Assembly (NCBI GenBank): GCA_029263125.1
Contig: JAJCYD010000011.1
Span: 88,706-152,705, forward strand
DNA: 64,000 nt
Direction: 5' to 3'
Source of the DNA: Solirubrobacteraceae bacterium
Lineage (GTDB): Bacteria; Actinomycetota; Thermoleophilia; Solirubrobacterales; Solirubrobacteraceae
This document shows, piece by piece, positions 7,913-16,628 of the stretch (position 1 is the stretch's first letter; every line of letters begins with the position of its first letter). The position numbers and the translations under genes were made by a program. The notes below the pieces were generated by a model. It had not been told where the DNA came from, searched no databases, and saw only the letters and a list, made by a program, of their open reading frames with translations.

Positions 7913-9412
7913 ATGCAATCCAGCTTCTCCCTGCCGGCACGACGCCGGCTGCCGCGCCCGAGCCTTCCACCGCCCAACGTGCTGCGCGTGGAACTGCTCG
8001 CGGGGCTCGTCGTTGCCCTGGCCTTGATCCCCGAGGCGATCTCCTTCTCGATCATCGCCGGGGTGGACCCGAAGGTCGGGCTCTACGCGTCCTTCACGAT
8101 GGCCGTGGCGATCTCCTTCAGCGGCGGCCGGCCCGCCATGATCTCCGCGGCGACGGGAGCGATGGCGCTCGTCGTCGTCTCCCTGGTGGCAGACCACGGG
8201 GTCGAGTACCTGCTTGCCGCCACGATCCTCGCGGGCGTGATACAGGTCGTGCTGGCCAGGCTGGGCGTGGCCAAGCTCATGCGCTTCGTCCCGCGTTCGG
8301 TGATGACGGGGTTCGTCAACGCGCTGGCAATCCTGATCCTGCTGGCGCAGCTACCCCACCTCGCCGGCGGCAACCCCGCCGTCCTGGTGCTCATCGCAGC
8401 GGGCCTGGCGATGATCGTGCTGCTGCCGCGCATGACGACCGCGATCCCAGCGCCACTCGTTGCGATCGTGGCACTGACGATCCTCACCGTCGCCGCCGGC
8501 ATCGCGGTGCCGACCGTCGGCGACGAGGGCGAGCTGCCCGGCACGCTGCCGCTGCTCGGCATCCCGGCGATCCCGCTGAGCTTCGACACGCTCGCGATCA
8601 TCGCGCCGTACTCGCTGACGCTCGCCGCGGTCGGCCTGCTGGAGTCGCTGCTGACCGCCAAGCTCGTCGACGACATCACCGAGACGCGCTCAGACAAGGA
8701 TCGCGAGGCGCAGGGGCAGGGCATCTCCAACGTCATCACGGGCTTCTTCGGCGGCATGGCCGGCTGCGCGATGATCGGCCAGACGATGATCAACGTGCGC
8801 ACAAGCGGTGCGCGCACGCGGCTGTCGACCTTCAGTGCGGGGGTGTTTCTCATCGTCCTGATCGTCGGCCTCGGCAGCCTCGTGGCCGTGATCCCGATGG
8901 CGGCCCTCGTCGCCGTGATGGTGCTCGTCGCCGTGTCGACGTTCGACTGGCACAGCATCCAGCCGGCGACGCTGCGCCGGATGCCGGCCGGCGAGACGCT
9001 GATCATGGCCGTGACCGTCGCAGGCACCGTCGCGACGCACAACCTCGCGATCGGCGTCGGCGTCGGCGTGCTCACGGCGATGGCGCTCTTCGCCCGCCGC
9101 GTCGCACACCTCGTCGAGGTCGACCGCGTGCTGGATCCCGACGGCACGAGTTGCATCTACGCTGTGACCGGCGAGCTGTTCTTCGCCTCTGACGGGGAGT
9201 TCATCGAAGCCTTCGACTTCGCCAACGACCCGCAACGCGTCATCATCGACCTGTCCCGTGCTCACATATGGGACGCGTCGGCCGTCGCCGCACTGGACGC
9301 GATCGAGACCCACTACGCCCGTCACGACGTCGAGGTAGAGATCACAGGACTCAACGACTCAAGCCACGAACTGCACAAGGCGCTCTCCGGCCAGCTCGAA
9401 CCCGCGCACTGA
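7913..9412 (+). CDS. SulP-family anion permease with STAS domain
   Basis: A 499-residue SLC26/SulP protein. The N-terminal part has the family signature (LIPEAISFSIIAGVDPKVGLYASF, seen here from about residue 42) and some 10-12 hydrophobic helices to about residue 400. A C-terminal STAS domain (about 405-490, with VIIDLSRAHIWDASAVAALD) follows. Homologues move sulfate, bicarbonate or other anions; the substrate cannot be told here. Start ATG 7913 has GAGG 7 nt upstream. The preceding leader may be regulatory. Confidence 0.9.
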   Translation: MQSSFSLPARRRLPRPSLPPPNVLRVELLAGLVVALALIPEAISFSIIAGVDPKVGLYASFTMAVAISFSGGRPAMISAATGAMALVVVSLVADHGVEYLLAATILAGVIQVVLARLGVAKLMRFVPRSVMTGFVNALAILILLAQLPHLAGGNPAVLVLIAAGLAMIVLLPRMTTAIPAPLVAIVALTILTVAAGIAVPTVGDEGELPGTLPLLGIPAIPLSFDTLAIIAPYSLTLAAVGLLESLLTAKLVDDITETRSDKDREAQGQGISNVITGFFGGMAGCAMIGQTMINVRTSGARTRLSTFSAGVFLIVLIVGLGSLVAVIPMAALVAVMVLVAVSTFDWHSIQPATLRRMPAGETLIMAVTVAGTVATHNLAIGVGVGVLTAMALFARRVAHLVEVDRVLDPDGTSCIYAVTGELFFASDGEFIEAFDFANDPQRVIIDLSRAHIWDASAVAALDAIETHYARHDVEVEITGLNDSSHELHKALSGQLEPAH

Positions 9413-9461
9413 AACCGGACCATTTCCGCGCCACAGACCAACACCAACAAGGAGCACCGGC

Positions 9462-9710
9462 ATGGCCTCCAGCGGCAAGAAGAAGACCACGATGGCAAAG
9501 CTCAATCGCGAGGCCAAGATGCGCGAGAAGCGCCTGGACAAGCAGGCTCGCAAGGAAGCACGCAAGTACGCCGCCGCTCACCCGGAGGAGGCCGCCGCCG
9601 CGGCCGCCGCCGCGCAGGTTGACGAGAACGGCGATCCCGTCGCGCCCGACGCCGAGCAGGCCGCGTCCGAGGCGGACGCTCCGGCGCTCGTCGACTCCTC
9701 GCCGCGCTGA
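9462..9710 (+). CDS. small basic/alanine-rich protein, unknown
   Basis: An 82-residue protein preceded by an excellent ribosome site, AAGGAG at 9449-9454. The first half is highly charged (KKKTTMAKLNREAKMREKR) and probably helical. Then come an Ala run, about eight Ala after HPEEA, and an acidic tail. There is no signal peptide or membrane helix. It follows SulP by 49 nt and may share its transcript. No family was recognised. Confidence 0.6.
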   Translation: MASSGKKKTTMAKLNREAKMREKRLDKQARKEARKYAAAHPEEAAAAAAAAQVDENGDPVAPDAEQAASEADAPALVDSSPR

Positions 9711-9748
9711 CGCGGGGGCGGGTCAGCTACGACTTCGGCGGGAGACTG

Positions 9749-10441
9749 TCACGCCGTGTCCGCGATCCACGAGGTCCAGGGCAGTGCCGCCCCCGCACCG
9801 GCGAGCCCGTCGACGTCATCTACCCGTGGGATCGTCGCGACGATGACGGAGCCCAGGTGCGCGATGGTGTCGCGGTTGGAGCGCTGCATGACGCTTGGCC
9901 GTCGGGGCCAGGGGGTCAGCACGGCCGCGCGCACATCCAGGCCCGCGGTGCGCGCCGCCTCGATCGTCAGCAGGGTGTGATTGATCGTCCCGAGGCCTGG
10001 GCGAGCCGCGATGACCAGCGGCAGGCCGAGCGCCACGGCGAGATCGCGGACGCTGTGCTCGGCATTCAACGGGACCAGCAGACCGCCGACGCCCTCGACG
10101 ACCAGCATGTCGGCGCCGCGCGCGGCGCGGTGGGCGGCGGCGACGAGCGCGCCGAGGTCGATCTGGACCCCGGCCAGCTCGGCCGCGAGATGGGGGGAGA
10201 CCGCGGGGGCGAAGGTCCGCGCGCAGACGTCATGCGCGCGCGCGCCGGTGACGGCCGCCAGCAGCTGGTGATCGGGCGGCCAACGGGAGTCGCCGGACGG
10301 CTCGGCGACACCGGTGACGACCGGCTTGAAGGCCGCCACCCGTTCTCCCGCTGCCGCCATCGCCGCGCAGAGCGCGGCGGCGACGATCGTCTTGCCGGCG
10401 CCGGTGTCGGTTCCGGTGACGAAGCAGCCGCGAAGCGCCAC
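9749..10441 (-). CDS. bioD: dethiobiotin synthetase
   Basis: A 230-residue ATP-dependent enzyme that closes the ureido ring of dethiobiotin from 7,8-diaminopelargonate and CO2. The P-loop GTDTGAGKT is at residues 10-18, FKPVVTG follows, and VVEGVGGLLVPL is the family motif around 110-120. It is the last gene of bioB-bioF-bioD, starting 9 nt after the bioF stop. Confidence 0.95.
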   Translation of the reverse strand: MALRGCFVTGTDTGAGKTIVAAALCAAMAAAGERVAAFKPVVTGVAEPSGDSRWPPDHQLLAAVTGARAHDVCARTFAPAVSPHLAAELAGVQIDLGALVAAAHRAARGADMLVVEGVGGLLVPLNAEHSVRDLAVALGLPLVIAARPGLGTINHTLLTIEAARTAGLDVRAAVLTPWPRRPSVMQRSNRDTIAHLGSVIVATIPRVDDVDGLAGAGAALPWTSWIADTA

Positions 10442-10450
10442 GAGCGCCGG

Positions 10451-11746
10451 CTACTCGGCGCGCGATGCCCGGCGGACCGTGACCGGCAGGGTGTCGGGTG
10501 CTTCGGCGTCGAACAGCGCGTTGGCCCGTGCGTCCGCCGCCTGCAGTGCCTCGTGGGCAACCGCCACGGGCATCGCCGTCGCTGGCCGGAAGCCCGCTTT
10601 CAGCGCGGCGCGGCCGATCACGCGTGCGGCGTCGCGCAGCTCGTCCTTGGTGTGCGTCGACATCACCGCCAGGCGCAGGCGTGACGTGCCGTCGGGCACC
10701 GTCGGTGGGCGGATCGCCTGTGCGAACACGCCGCGTTCGAGCGCCGCTTCGCACACGCGCAGCGCCGTCGCCGGGTCGCCGACGATCAGCGGCACGATCT
10801 GCGCCGTCGAGCCCGAGACGTCGAAGCCTTCGCGGCACAGCTCGCCGCGCAGCACCTCGGCGTTGGCCTGCAGGCGCTCGACGCGCCGCGGCTGCTCGCA
10901 GAGCACCTCCAGCGCGGCGATCGCCGCGGCCACGGCGGGCGGGGGAGGCGCGGTGGAGAAGATCAGCGATCGGGCGGTGTTGGTCAGCAGCTGTGCGACC
11001 TCGGCGTCACAGGCGGCAAACGCGCCGTAGGAGCCCAGCGCCTTGCCGAGGGTGCCGACGACGACGTCGACCTCGCGTTCCAGGCCGGCTTCGGCGACCG
11101 CCCCGCGGCCGCCCTCGCCTCGGCAGCCGGTCGCGTGCGCCTCGTCGACGACGACCCGAACGCCATAGCGCTGCGCGAGATCGCAGATGTCCTCCAGCGG
11201 CGCGAGGTCGCCGTCCATCGAGAAGACCGACTCCGTGACGATCAGCGCCGCGCGGGGGCCGGCCTGCGCGAGTCCCCAGGCGAGGTGCTCCATGTCGTTG
11301 TGGTGAAAGACGAAGACCTCGGCGCGTGACAGGCGGCAGCCGTCGATGATCGACGCGTGGTTGAGCTCGTCGGAGAAGACGATGTCGCCCGGACCGGCGA
11401 ACGCGCCGATCACGCCGAGGTTCGCCAGATAGCCCGATCCGAACAGCAGCGCCGATTCGGTGCCCTTGAAGGCGGCCAGCCGCTGCTCGAGGCGGCTGTG
11501 GACCGTCATCGTCCCCGAGACCAGGCGCGACGCCCCGGCGCCGACGCCCCAGCGCATCGCGGCTTCGGCGGCCGCCTCGCGAACGCGAGGATGGTCGGCG
11601 AGGCCGAGGTAGTTGTTGGAGCACAGCAGCAGCACCGGCCGCCCGTCCAGCACGACGTTCGGGCCCTGCGGTCCGCTGACCAGCCGCGTCCGTCGATAGA
11701 GGCCGAGCTCCCGCAGCTCCGACAGCCTGGCCTGGATCTCGGTCAT
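10451..11746 (-). CDS. bioF: 8-amino-7-oxononanoate synthase
   Basis: A PLP-dependent alpha-oxoamine synthase joining pimeloyl-thioester and alanine to KAPA. Motifs are LCSNNYLGLADHP, SDELNHASIIDG, VDEAHATGCRG with PLP-binding Asp201, and GTLGKALGSYGAF with Schiff-base Lys235. The 431-residue length exceeds the usual 385-400 because of a tail after the catalytic domain. ATG 11746 is preferred, 25 nt after the bioB stop. A start at 11827 would overlap bioB by 56 nt. Identity as BioF rather than glycine C-acetyltransferase rests on the bio context. Confidence 0.92.
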   Translation of the reverse strand: MTEIQARLSELRELGLYRRTRLVSGPQGPNVVLDGRPVLLLCSNNYLGLADHPRVREAAAEAAMRWGVGAGASRLVSGTMTVHSRLEQRLAAFKGTESALLFGSGYLANLGVIGAFAGPGDIVFSDELNHASIIDGCRLSRAEVFVFHHNDMEHLAWGLAQAGPRAALIVTESVFSMDGDLAPLEDICDLAQRYGVRVVVDEAHATGCRGEGGRGAVAEAGLEREVDVVVGTLGKALGSYGAFAACDAEVAQLLTNTARSLIFSTAPPPPAVAAAIAALEVLCEQPRRVERLQANAEVLRGELCREGFDVSGSTAQIVPLIVGDPATALRVCEAALERGVFAQAIRPPTVPDGTSRLRLAVMSTHTKDELRDAARVIGRAALKAGFRPATAMPVAVAHEALQAADARANALFDAEAPDTLPVTVRRASRAE

Positions 11747-11771
11747 GCTGGCATCAGCTTGGAAGGGACGC

Positions 11772-12923
11772 TCAGCGCACCGCGGTCGAGGCCGCGTTGG
11801 GAGCGCCGTCGGGGCGCTCGGGGACATGACGTTTGCGTGAGAAGCGCAGCTGCTTGGACGGATCCCACATCCGCACCTCGATCTCGAACGGGGTGTGGCC
11901 CTCGGGCTCGAGACGTTCCGGGGTGTCGCCCTCCAGCCAGCCGCTGCGGTTGTCCGGGCGCGGGTTTGACGCGTTGTCCTCCTGGCGAGCGACGTTCAGC
12001 CCGAGGTTCTCGAACATCGCGCGGTCCTCGTCGGGCGTGTTGCCCAGCGTCGTCAGGAAGTTGCCCATCATCACGCCGTTGATCCCGGCTCGCACGGCGA
12101 GCTGCTGAAGCTCGCCGATGTTCTCCACGCGCCCGCCGCAGAGTCGGAACAGCGCGTCGGGCAGGATCAGGCGGAAGATCGCGATCCACTTCACGGCCTC
12201 CCACGGGTCCATGTGCTCGCGGTCGCCGAACTTCGTCCCCGGACGAGGGTTCAGGAGGTTGATCGGCACCGACGTCGGGTCGATCGCCGCCAGCTCGAAG
12301 GCCATCTCGACGCGCTGCTCGCGCGTCTCGCCAAGGTTCAGGATGCCGCCGACGCAGGTCTCAAGGCCCGCCTCGCGGACCGCGTCGATCGTGCGCAGCC
12401 GGCCCTCGTAGCGGACGGTCTGCGACACCTCCGGGTAATAGGATTCGGCCGTCTCGACGTTGTGGTGCACCCGCTGGACGCCCGCCTCCTTCAGCGCCGC
12501 GGCGCGCGCGGGCGACATGTGGCCGATCGATGCGCAGCGCTTGAGGTTCGTGTGCTCGGCGACCAGGCGCGTGCCCTCCAGCACCTTCTGGAAGTCGCGC
12601 TTGGACAGGCCCTGGCCCTGGGTGACCATGCAGAAGCGGTGCGCGCCGGCCGCCTCCGCGGCGCGCGCGTGCTCGAGGATCTGCTCGGGCTCCATCATCG
12701 CGTGCAGCGGCGTCTCGGCCTCGGCGTAGCGCGACTGGGCGCAGAAGCCACAGTCCTGCGCGCAGCCGCCGGACTTCGCGTTGACGAGCGAACAGAGGTC
12801 TGTCGAGTCCTCGAAGCGATCGACGCGCACCTTCCAAGCGCGCTCGATGAGGGCCTCGATCTCGGCGTGATCTTCGATCTCGCCGAGGGCCAGCGCCTCC
12901 TCGCGAGTGATCAGGGGTGCCAT
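11772..12923 (-). CDS. bioB: biotin synthase (radical SAM)
   Basis: A 383-residue enzyme that inserts sulfur into dethiobiotin. The radical-SAM cluster motif is CAQDCGFC with Cys54, Cys58 and Cys61. RFCMVTQGQG, YNVETA-like HHNVETAESYYPEV and the [2Fe-2S] region around SVPINLLNPRPGTKF are present. The C-terminal tail of about 40 residues beyond the barrel is longer than in E. coli BioB. It heads bioB-bioF-bioD. No independent promoter is visible in the 31-nt gap to the upstream hydrolase gene, so an xthA-hydrolase-bio operon is possible. Confidence 0.95.
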   Translation of the reverse strand: MAPLITREEALALGEIEDHAEIEALIERAWKVRVDRFEDSTDLCSLVNAKSGGCAQDCGFCAQSRYAEAETPLHAMMEPEQILEHARAAEAAGAHRFCMVTQGQGLSKRDFQKVLEGTRLVAEHTNLKRCASIGHMSPARAAALKEAGVQRVHHNVETAESYYPEVSQTVRYEGRLRTIDAVREAGLETCVGGILNLGETREQRVEMAFELAAIDPTSVPINLLNPRPGTKFGDREHMDPWEAVKWIAIFRLILPDALFRLCGGRVENIGELQQLAVRAGINGVMMGNFLTTLGNTPDEDRAMFENLGLNVARQEDNASNPRPDNRSGWLEGDTPERLEPEGHTPFEIEVRMWDPSKQLRFSRKRHVPERPDGAPNAASTAVR

Positions 12924-12954
12924 CGCGCCGCAGCGTGGCAGGCGCGTCGGACGT

Positions 12955-13647
12955 TCAGGCGACTGGCAGGCTTCGAGCGAGGAACGCCCCCGTCAGCTCC
13001 CAGGCGCGGGCGGCGGGCTCGGGCTGGGAGAACCTGGGGGAGAAGCTGTTGTCGAAGGCATGCCCGGCACCCTTGTGGACGTGGCACTCGATCGTGTCGC
13101 GACCGGCGGCCATCGCGGCGACCGCGTCGATGCCCTCGCGCCCGATGAACTCGTCGGCGCCGCCGAAGTGCAGCAGGACCGGGCAGGCGATGTCCGAGAC
13201 GGCGTCGAGCGCGCCCGCGATCCCCGAGCCGTAGTAGCAGACCGCGGCATCCGGATCGGCCTGCGCGGCGACCTTCCACGCGATCGTGCCACCCAGGCAG
13301 AAGCCGAACACGCCCGCGGGACCGGCCACCTCGGGCAGGCCGCGCAGCACGGCCAGCGCCGAGGTCGCATCCCGCACCGCCAGATCACCGTCCAGCCGCT
13401 GCGAGGCGGCCATCCCGCCTCGCAGGTCGCCGCTGCTCAGGGCGAGGCCCGGCTGCACCCGCCAGTACAGATCCGGCGCGAGGACGACGTATCCAGCCTC
13501 CGCGAGGCGCCGCGCCGCGTCCTTGATGTACTCGTTGACCCCGAAGATCTCCTGCAGCAGCACGAGTCCCGGACCGCTGCCGGCTGCGGGGATCGCGACG
13601 TGGGCGGCGAAGCCGGGCTCGATGTGCTCGGTGCGGGCGGTCACCAT
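12955..13647 (-). CDS. dienelactone hydrolase family protein
   Basis: A 230-residue alpha/beta hydrolase of the dienelactone hydrolase family. The Cys-type nucleophile elbow GFCLGG has Cys117. Asp165 is in FGGADEFIG and His196 in GAGHAFDN. The conserved Glu33 in LLQEIFG hydrogen-bonds the nucleophile in this family. Members hydrolyse cyclic enol lactones in chlorocatechol breakdown or serve general ester hydrolysis. No aromatic pathway genes are adjacent. ATG 13647 matches the family start. Confidence 0.88.
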   Translation of the reverse strand: MVTARTEHIEPGFAAHVAIPAAGSGPGLVLLQEIFGVNEYIKDAARRLAEAGYVVLAPDLYWRVQPGLALSSGDLRGGMAASQRLDGDLAVRDATSALAVLRGLPEVAGPAGVFGFCLGGTIAWKVAAQADPDAAVCYYGSGIAGALDAVSDIACPVLLHFGGADEFIGREGIDAVAAMAAGRDTIECHVHKGAGHAFDNSFSPRFSQPEPAARAWELTGAFLARSLPVA

Positions 13648-13670
13648 GGCAGCGATCGTAGTCCGGGCGG

Positions 13671-14447
13671 TCACAGCTCGACGACGAGGGGAGCGTGATC
13701 GGAGGGCTTGGTCCCCTTGCGAAAGTCTCGTGCGATCCCGCACGCGGTCAGCGTCCCCGCAGCACGTGCGCTGAGCAGCGCGAGGTCGATCCTCAGGCCC
13801 ATGCCGCGATGAAAGTGGCCTTGGCGGTAGTCCCACCACGTGTAGTGCACATCGTCGGGATGCAGCTCGCGGTAGGCGTCGACGAGCTCACCGGCCTCGA
13901 GGATCGCCTCGACTCGCCGGCGCTCCTCGGGCTGGACGTGCGTCGAGCCCTCGAACGCGGCGACGTCGTAGACGTCGATGTCCGCGGGCGCGACGTTGAA
14001 GTCGCCGGCGATCAGCATCGGCTCGTCGGATGAGCGCAGCTGCCCGGCGCGCTCGGCGATGGCGTCGAGGAAGGCGAGCTTCTCGTCATACGTGGGCGAG
14101 TCGACCTCGCGGCCGTTGGGGACGTAGACGCTCGCGACGCGCATCCCGCTGACCGTCGCCTCGACCCAGCGCGCCTCGTCCTCGCGCAGCTCGCCGGAAA
14201 GCCCGCTGACCGCGTCGGCGATCGGCCCGACCTCGTGCCGCGCCAGGATCGCCACGCCCGCCCAGCGGCCGGCGGAGTGATGAACGGCGTCATAGCCGGC
14301 GGCCGCCAGCTCGTCAGCCGGGAAGGCCGCGGCCTCGGTCTTGGTCTCCTGCATACAGACGACGTCGGGCTCAAGCGCGGCGAGCAGCTCCAGCACGCGC
14401 GGCATGCGCACCTTCAGCGAGTTGACGTTCCAGGTGACGACCTTCAT
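13671..14447 (-). CDS. xthA: exodeoxyribonuclease III / AP endonuclease
   Basis: A 258-residue Mg-dependent nuclease of base-excision repair that cuts 5' to abasic sites and degrades 3' ends. Motifs are VVTWNVNSLKVR (Asn7), CMQETKT with metal-binding Glu34, AGDFNVAP, and the terminal SDHAPLVVEL with catalytic His. Length is standard. TAGCCT 9 nt upstream of the ATG indicates a leaderless promoter. The gene may lead an operon with the hydrolase and bio genes. Confidence 0.94.
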   Translation of the reverse strand: MKVVTWNVNSLKVRMPRVLELLAALEPDVVCMQETKTEAAAFPADELAAAGYDAVHHSAGRWAGVAILARHEVGPIADAVSGLSGELREDEARWVEATVSGMRVASVYVPNGREVDSPTYDEKLAFLDAIAERAGQLRSSDEPMLIAGDFNVAPADIDVYDVAAFEGSTHVQPEERRRVEAILEAGELVDAYRELHPDDVHYTWWDYRQGHFHRGMGLRIDLALLSARAAGTLTACGIARDFRKGTKPSDHAPLVVEL

Positions 14448-14456
14448 CGCCGGCGA

Positions 14457-14462
14457 AGGCTA
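14457..14462 (-). promoter_or_regulatory. -10 element (TAGCCT) of xthA
   Basis: The minus strand reads TAGCCT followed by 9 nt and the xthA ATG. It is the same layout as at bioA and other genes here. Confidence 0.45.
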
Positions 14463-14505
14463 CGCCGCGGTGGCGTCGACCGGGCGCTTCGGGCACCATC
14501 TGGGC

Positions 14506-14697
14506 ATGGGCCGCGAACGCACCGCCGCCGAGATCGCCGCGTGGAAGGCGGGAGACGTTGAGCGCAACGAGCGCGCTCGCATCGAGCGCCTGCGTCGCGA
14601 CGGTGCGCGCAGCCCAAGCGAGAACCTCGCGGAGGGGTTGGTGCTGAGCCGGTTTGCTCAGCGATTCGCGGCCGCAGCGAAGAAGCCGAAAGCGTGA
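14506..14697 (+). CDS. small protein paired with a nucleotidyltransferase
   Basis: A 63-residue helical, charged protein (MGRERTAAEIAAWKAGD...). The C-terminal part SENLAEGLVLSRFAQRFAAA is a likely amphipathic helix. Its stop overlaps the GTG start of the next gene (GTGA at 14694-14697), so the two are translationally coupled. Short proteins of this type commonly precede nucleotidyltransferase-fold genes. A regulatory or antitoxin-like role is inference. Confidence 0.6.
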   Translation: MGRERTAAEIAAWKAGDVERNERARIERLRRDGARSPSENLAEGLVLSRFAQRFAAAAKKPKA

Positions 14698-15206
14698 GCA
14701 CGCCGATCGACCCCGAGGAGCTACTGCGGAAGTTCTCCGAGGCGAGCCTGCGCTATGTCGCGGTGGGCGGTTTGGCCGTCAATGCCTATGGCTTCATTCG
14801 TGCGACGAAGGACATCGACATCTGCCCTGACCCCGAACGGGGCAATCTCCAGCGCCTCGCCAGCCTGCTGATCGATCTCGACGTGGAGCAGATCGGGACC
14901 GAGGACTTCGACGATGCTGAGATGCCGTTCGATCCGAAGAGCGTCGAGGACCTCGCGCAGGGCGGGAACTTCAGGCTCCGGACGCGACTGGGGGATCTCG
15001 ACGTGATGCAGTGGTTGTCCGGCATTCCCGGCGACCGTGCCTATCCGGTGCTTGCCCCGGATGCGATGGTCGTCGAAATGGAGGGATTGAGCGTCCCCGT
15101 CTGCTCGCTTGAGCATCTTCGCGCCATGAAGCGCGCCGCCGGACGTCCTCAGGACATCGAGGATCTCCGGCGCCTCTCCCTGTTACACGGCGACGACGCC
15201 GGCTGA
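14694..15206 (+). CDS. nucleotidyltransferase-fold protein (DUF6036/AbiEii-like)
   Basis: A 170-residue protein with the minimal nucleotidyltransferase signature: GGLAVNAYGFIRATKDIDIC (GG, then the paired Asp residues DID at about 40-42). A third acidic strand, GDLDVMQW, lies around residue 102-109. Members transfer NMP groups to proteins, tRNA or small molecules and occur in toxin-antitoxin and phage-defence modules. It is coupled to the 63-residue gene upstream. It lacks the size and helical domain of full AbiEii. Confidence 0.72.
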   Translation: MSTPIDPEELLRKFSEASLRYVAVGGLAVNAYGFIRATKDIDICPDPERGNLQRLASLLIDLDVEQIGTEDFDDAEMPFDPKSVEDLAQGGNFRLRTRLGDLDVMQWLSGIPGDRAYPVLAPDAMVVEMEGLSVPVCSLEHLRAMKRAAGRPQDIEDLRRLSLLHGDDAG

Positions 15207-15419
15207 CTACTCCAGCACGACGAGCGTGTCGCCCTCGTCGACCGGCTGGCCCTCCTCGACGAGGATCTCCTTGACGGTGCCGGGATCCTCGGCCTCGACG
15301 GGCATCTCCATCTTCATCGACTCCAGGGTCACGACGGTGTCGCCCTCCTCGATCACGTCACCGACCTTGCACTCGACCTTCCACACGATGCCCGTGATGT
15401 GGGCCTGGACTTCAACCAC
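15207..15419 (-). CDS. biotin carboxyl carrier protein (70 residues)
   Basis: A free-standing biotinyl domain with the target motif ESMKMEMP, whose Lys is the biotinylation site. GTVKEILVEEGQPVDEGDTLVVLE completes the barrel. The size equals a bare lipoyl/biotinyl domain, as in the small carrier subunits of acyl-CoA carboxylases. It would be a direct consumer of the biotin made by the nearby bio genes. GGAGG lies upstream of its start. No carboxylase subunit is adjacent. The stop abuts the convergent nucleotidyltransferase gene. Confidence 0.9.
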   Translation of the reverse strand: MVEVQAHITGIVWKVECKVGDVIEEGDTVVTLESMKMEMPVEAEDPGTVKEILVEEGQPVDEGDTLVVLE

Positions 15420-15520
15420 GGTTCCCCTCCTGGTCGACGGCTTCAGACGGCTGCCGCGGCAGCCTAGCCGCCGCCCTGGACGGTGCGATGCCGCGCACGT
15501 CTGGCAGACTCGCCGCGGCG

Positions 15521-16204
15521 ATGGCCAGCGACACGATCATCATCGTCACCGCGCACGAGGAGGCCGACCGGCTGCCCGACACCCTCGCCGCGCTTGGCTC
15601 CGCGTTTCCGGGGGCGCACGTCGTCGTGGCCGACGACGGCTCGGCCGACGATACGTCGAGCGTCGCTGCCGCGGGCGGGGCGGACGTCGTGCGCAGCGAG
15701 CGCACGATCGGCAAGGGCGGGGCGGCGACGCTTGCCGCACGCACCGTGCTCGGCCGCGCCCTGGAGTCCGACCCGCCGGTCTTCGTGCTGTGCGACGGGG
15801 ATCTCGCCGGCAGCGCCGCCCAGCTTCCGGCCCTCGCCGATGCGGTGCGAGCGGGACGCTGCGATCTCGCGATCGCGGTCTTCAGCTCACGCGTGGGAGG
15901 CGGGTTCGGCCTCGCGGTCGGCTTCGCGCACCGGGCGATCCGCAACCTGACCGGGCTGGACATGCGCGCGCCGATCTCCGGCCAGCGCGCGCTGAGTGGC
16001 CCGGCGTTCGCAACCGTCGTCCCGTTCGCCGCCCGCTTTGGCATGGAGATCGGGATGACCGTGGACGCGTCGCGCGCCGGCTTTACGATCGAGGAGGTGC
16101 AGCTGGACCTCGCGCACCGCTCGACGGGCAGGACGTGGCGCGGCTTCGCGCACCGCGGCCGGCAGCTCGCGGACTTCGTGGCGGTCTATCTCAGCCGGCG
16201 CTGA
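15521..16204 (+). CDS. family 2 glycosyltransferase
   Basis: A 227-residue GT-A fold transferase. The N-terminal strand IIIVTAHEEADRLPDTL is followed by VVVADDGSADDT, the nucleotide-binding DDGS motif, and VFVLCDGDLAG, the metal-binding DxD-like site. There are no clear membrane helices. Targets are probably envelope polysaccharide or lipid-linked sugars. ATG 15521 is the preferred start; ATG 15488 adds 11 residues. A PH-like gene follows after 4 nt. Confidence 0.82.
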   Translation: MASDTIIIVTAHEEADRLPDTLAALGSAFPGAHVVVADDGSADDTSSVAAAGGADVVRSERTIGKGGAATLAARTVLGRALESDPPVFVLCDGDLAGSAAQLPALADAVRAGRCDLAIAVFSSRVGGGFGLAVGFAHRAIRNLTGLDMRAPISGQRALSGPAFATVVPFAARFGMEIGMTVDASRAGFTIEEVQLDLAHRSTGRTWRGFAHRGRQLADFVAVYLSRR

Positions 16205-16208
16205 GGAG

Positions 16209-16628
16209 ATGGAGACCGCGCAGACGATCGCCGCGCTGTACGCCGAGAGCACCGCCGGCGACGAGCCCGATCGCGCGTACGTCGAGCAGCTGCTGGCCGT
16301 GCTGCAGCATGGGGAGGAGGTGCTGTTCTGCTGTGGCTGGCCCGACAACGGCGAGAAGTGGGGCCCGATCGCGCAGCTCACCGTCACCTCGCGACGGATC
16401 CTCGACCAGCGCACGATCGGCGAGGGCGTCAGCGCCCCGATCCGCGAGATCGACCTTGCCGCGGTGATCCGGGCCACCGACAGGGGGCGGGCCTCCGTGC
16501 CGATGTTCACGACGCGTGCGCTCGTCGTGGAGCTCACCGGCGGGGGAGAGCTCGTGTGGGAGTTCCTGACCAACCACCAGGTCGGGCCCGCGGCGGAGGC
16601 GATCGCCACGGCGCTGGAGGCGTGCTGA
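16209..16628 (+). CDS. PH-like domain protein, unknown
   Basis: A 139-residue soluble protein with no signal peptide. The pattern of strands (EEVLFCCGWPD, IAQLTVTSRRILDQRTIGEG, IREIDLAAVIRATDR, ALVVELTGGGELVWEFLT) followed by a C-terminal helix resembles bacterial PH domains, which bind membranes or proteins. It starts 4 nt after the glycosyltransferase with GAGGAG immediately upstream, so the two are probably cotranscribed. Function is unknown. Confidence 0.62.
   Translation: METAQTIAALYAESTAGDEPDRAYVEQLLAVLQHGEEVLFCCGWPDNGEKWGPIAQLTVTSRRILDQRTIGEGVSAPIREIDLAAVIRATDRGRASVPMFTTRALVVELTGGGELVWEFLTNHQVGPAAEAIATALEAC

Noticed and set aside
11747..11827. 27-codon N-terminal extension of bioF
   Set aside because: It overlaps bioB by 56 nt and is Pro/Arg-rich without similarity to BioF. 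ATG 11746 begins at the normal family start.
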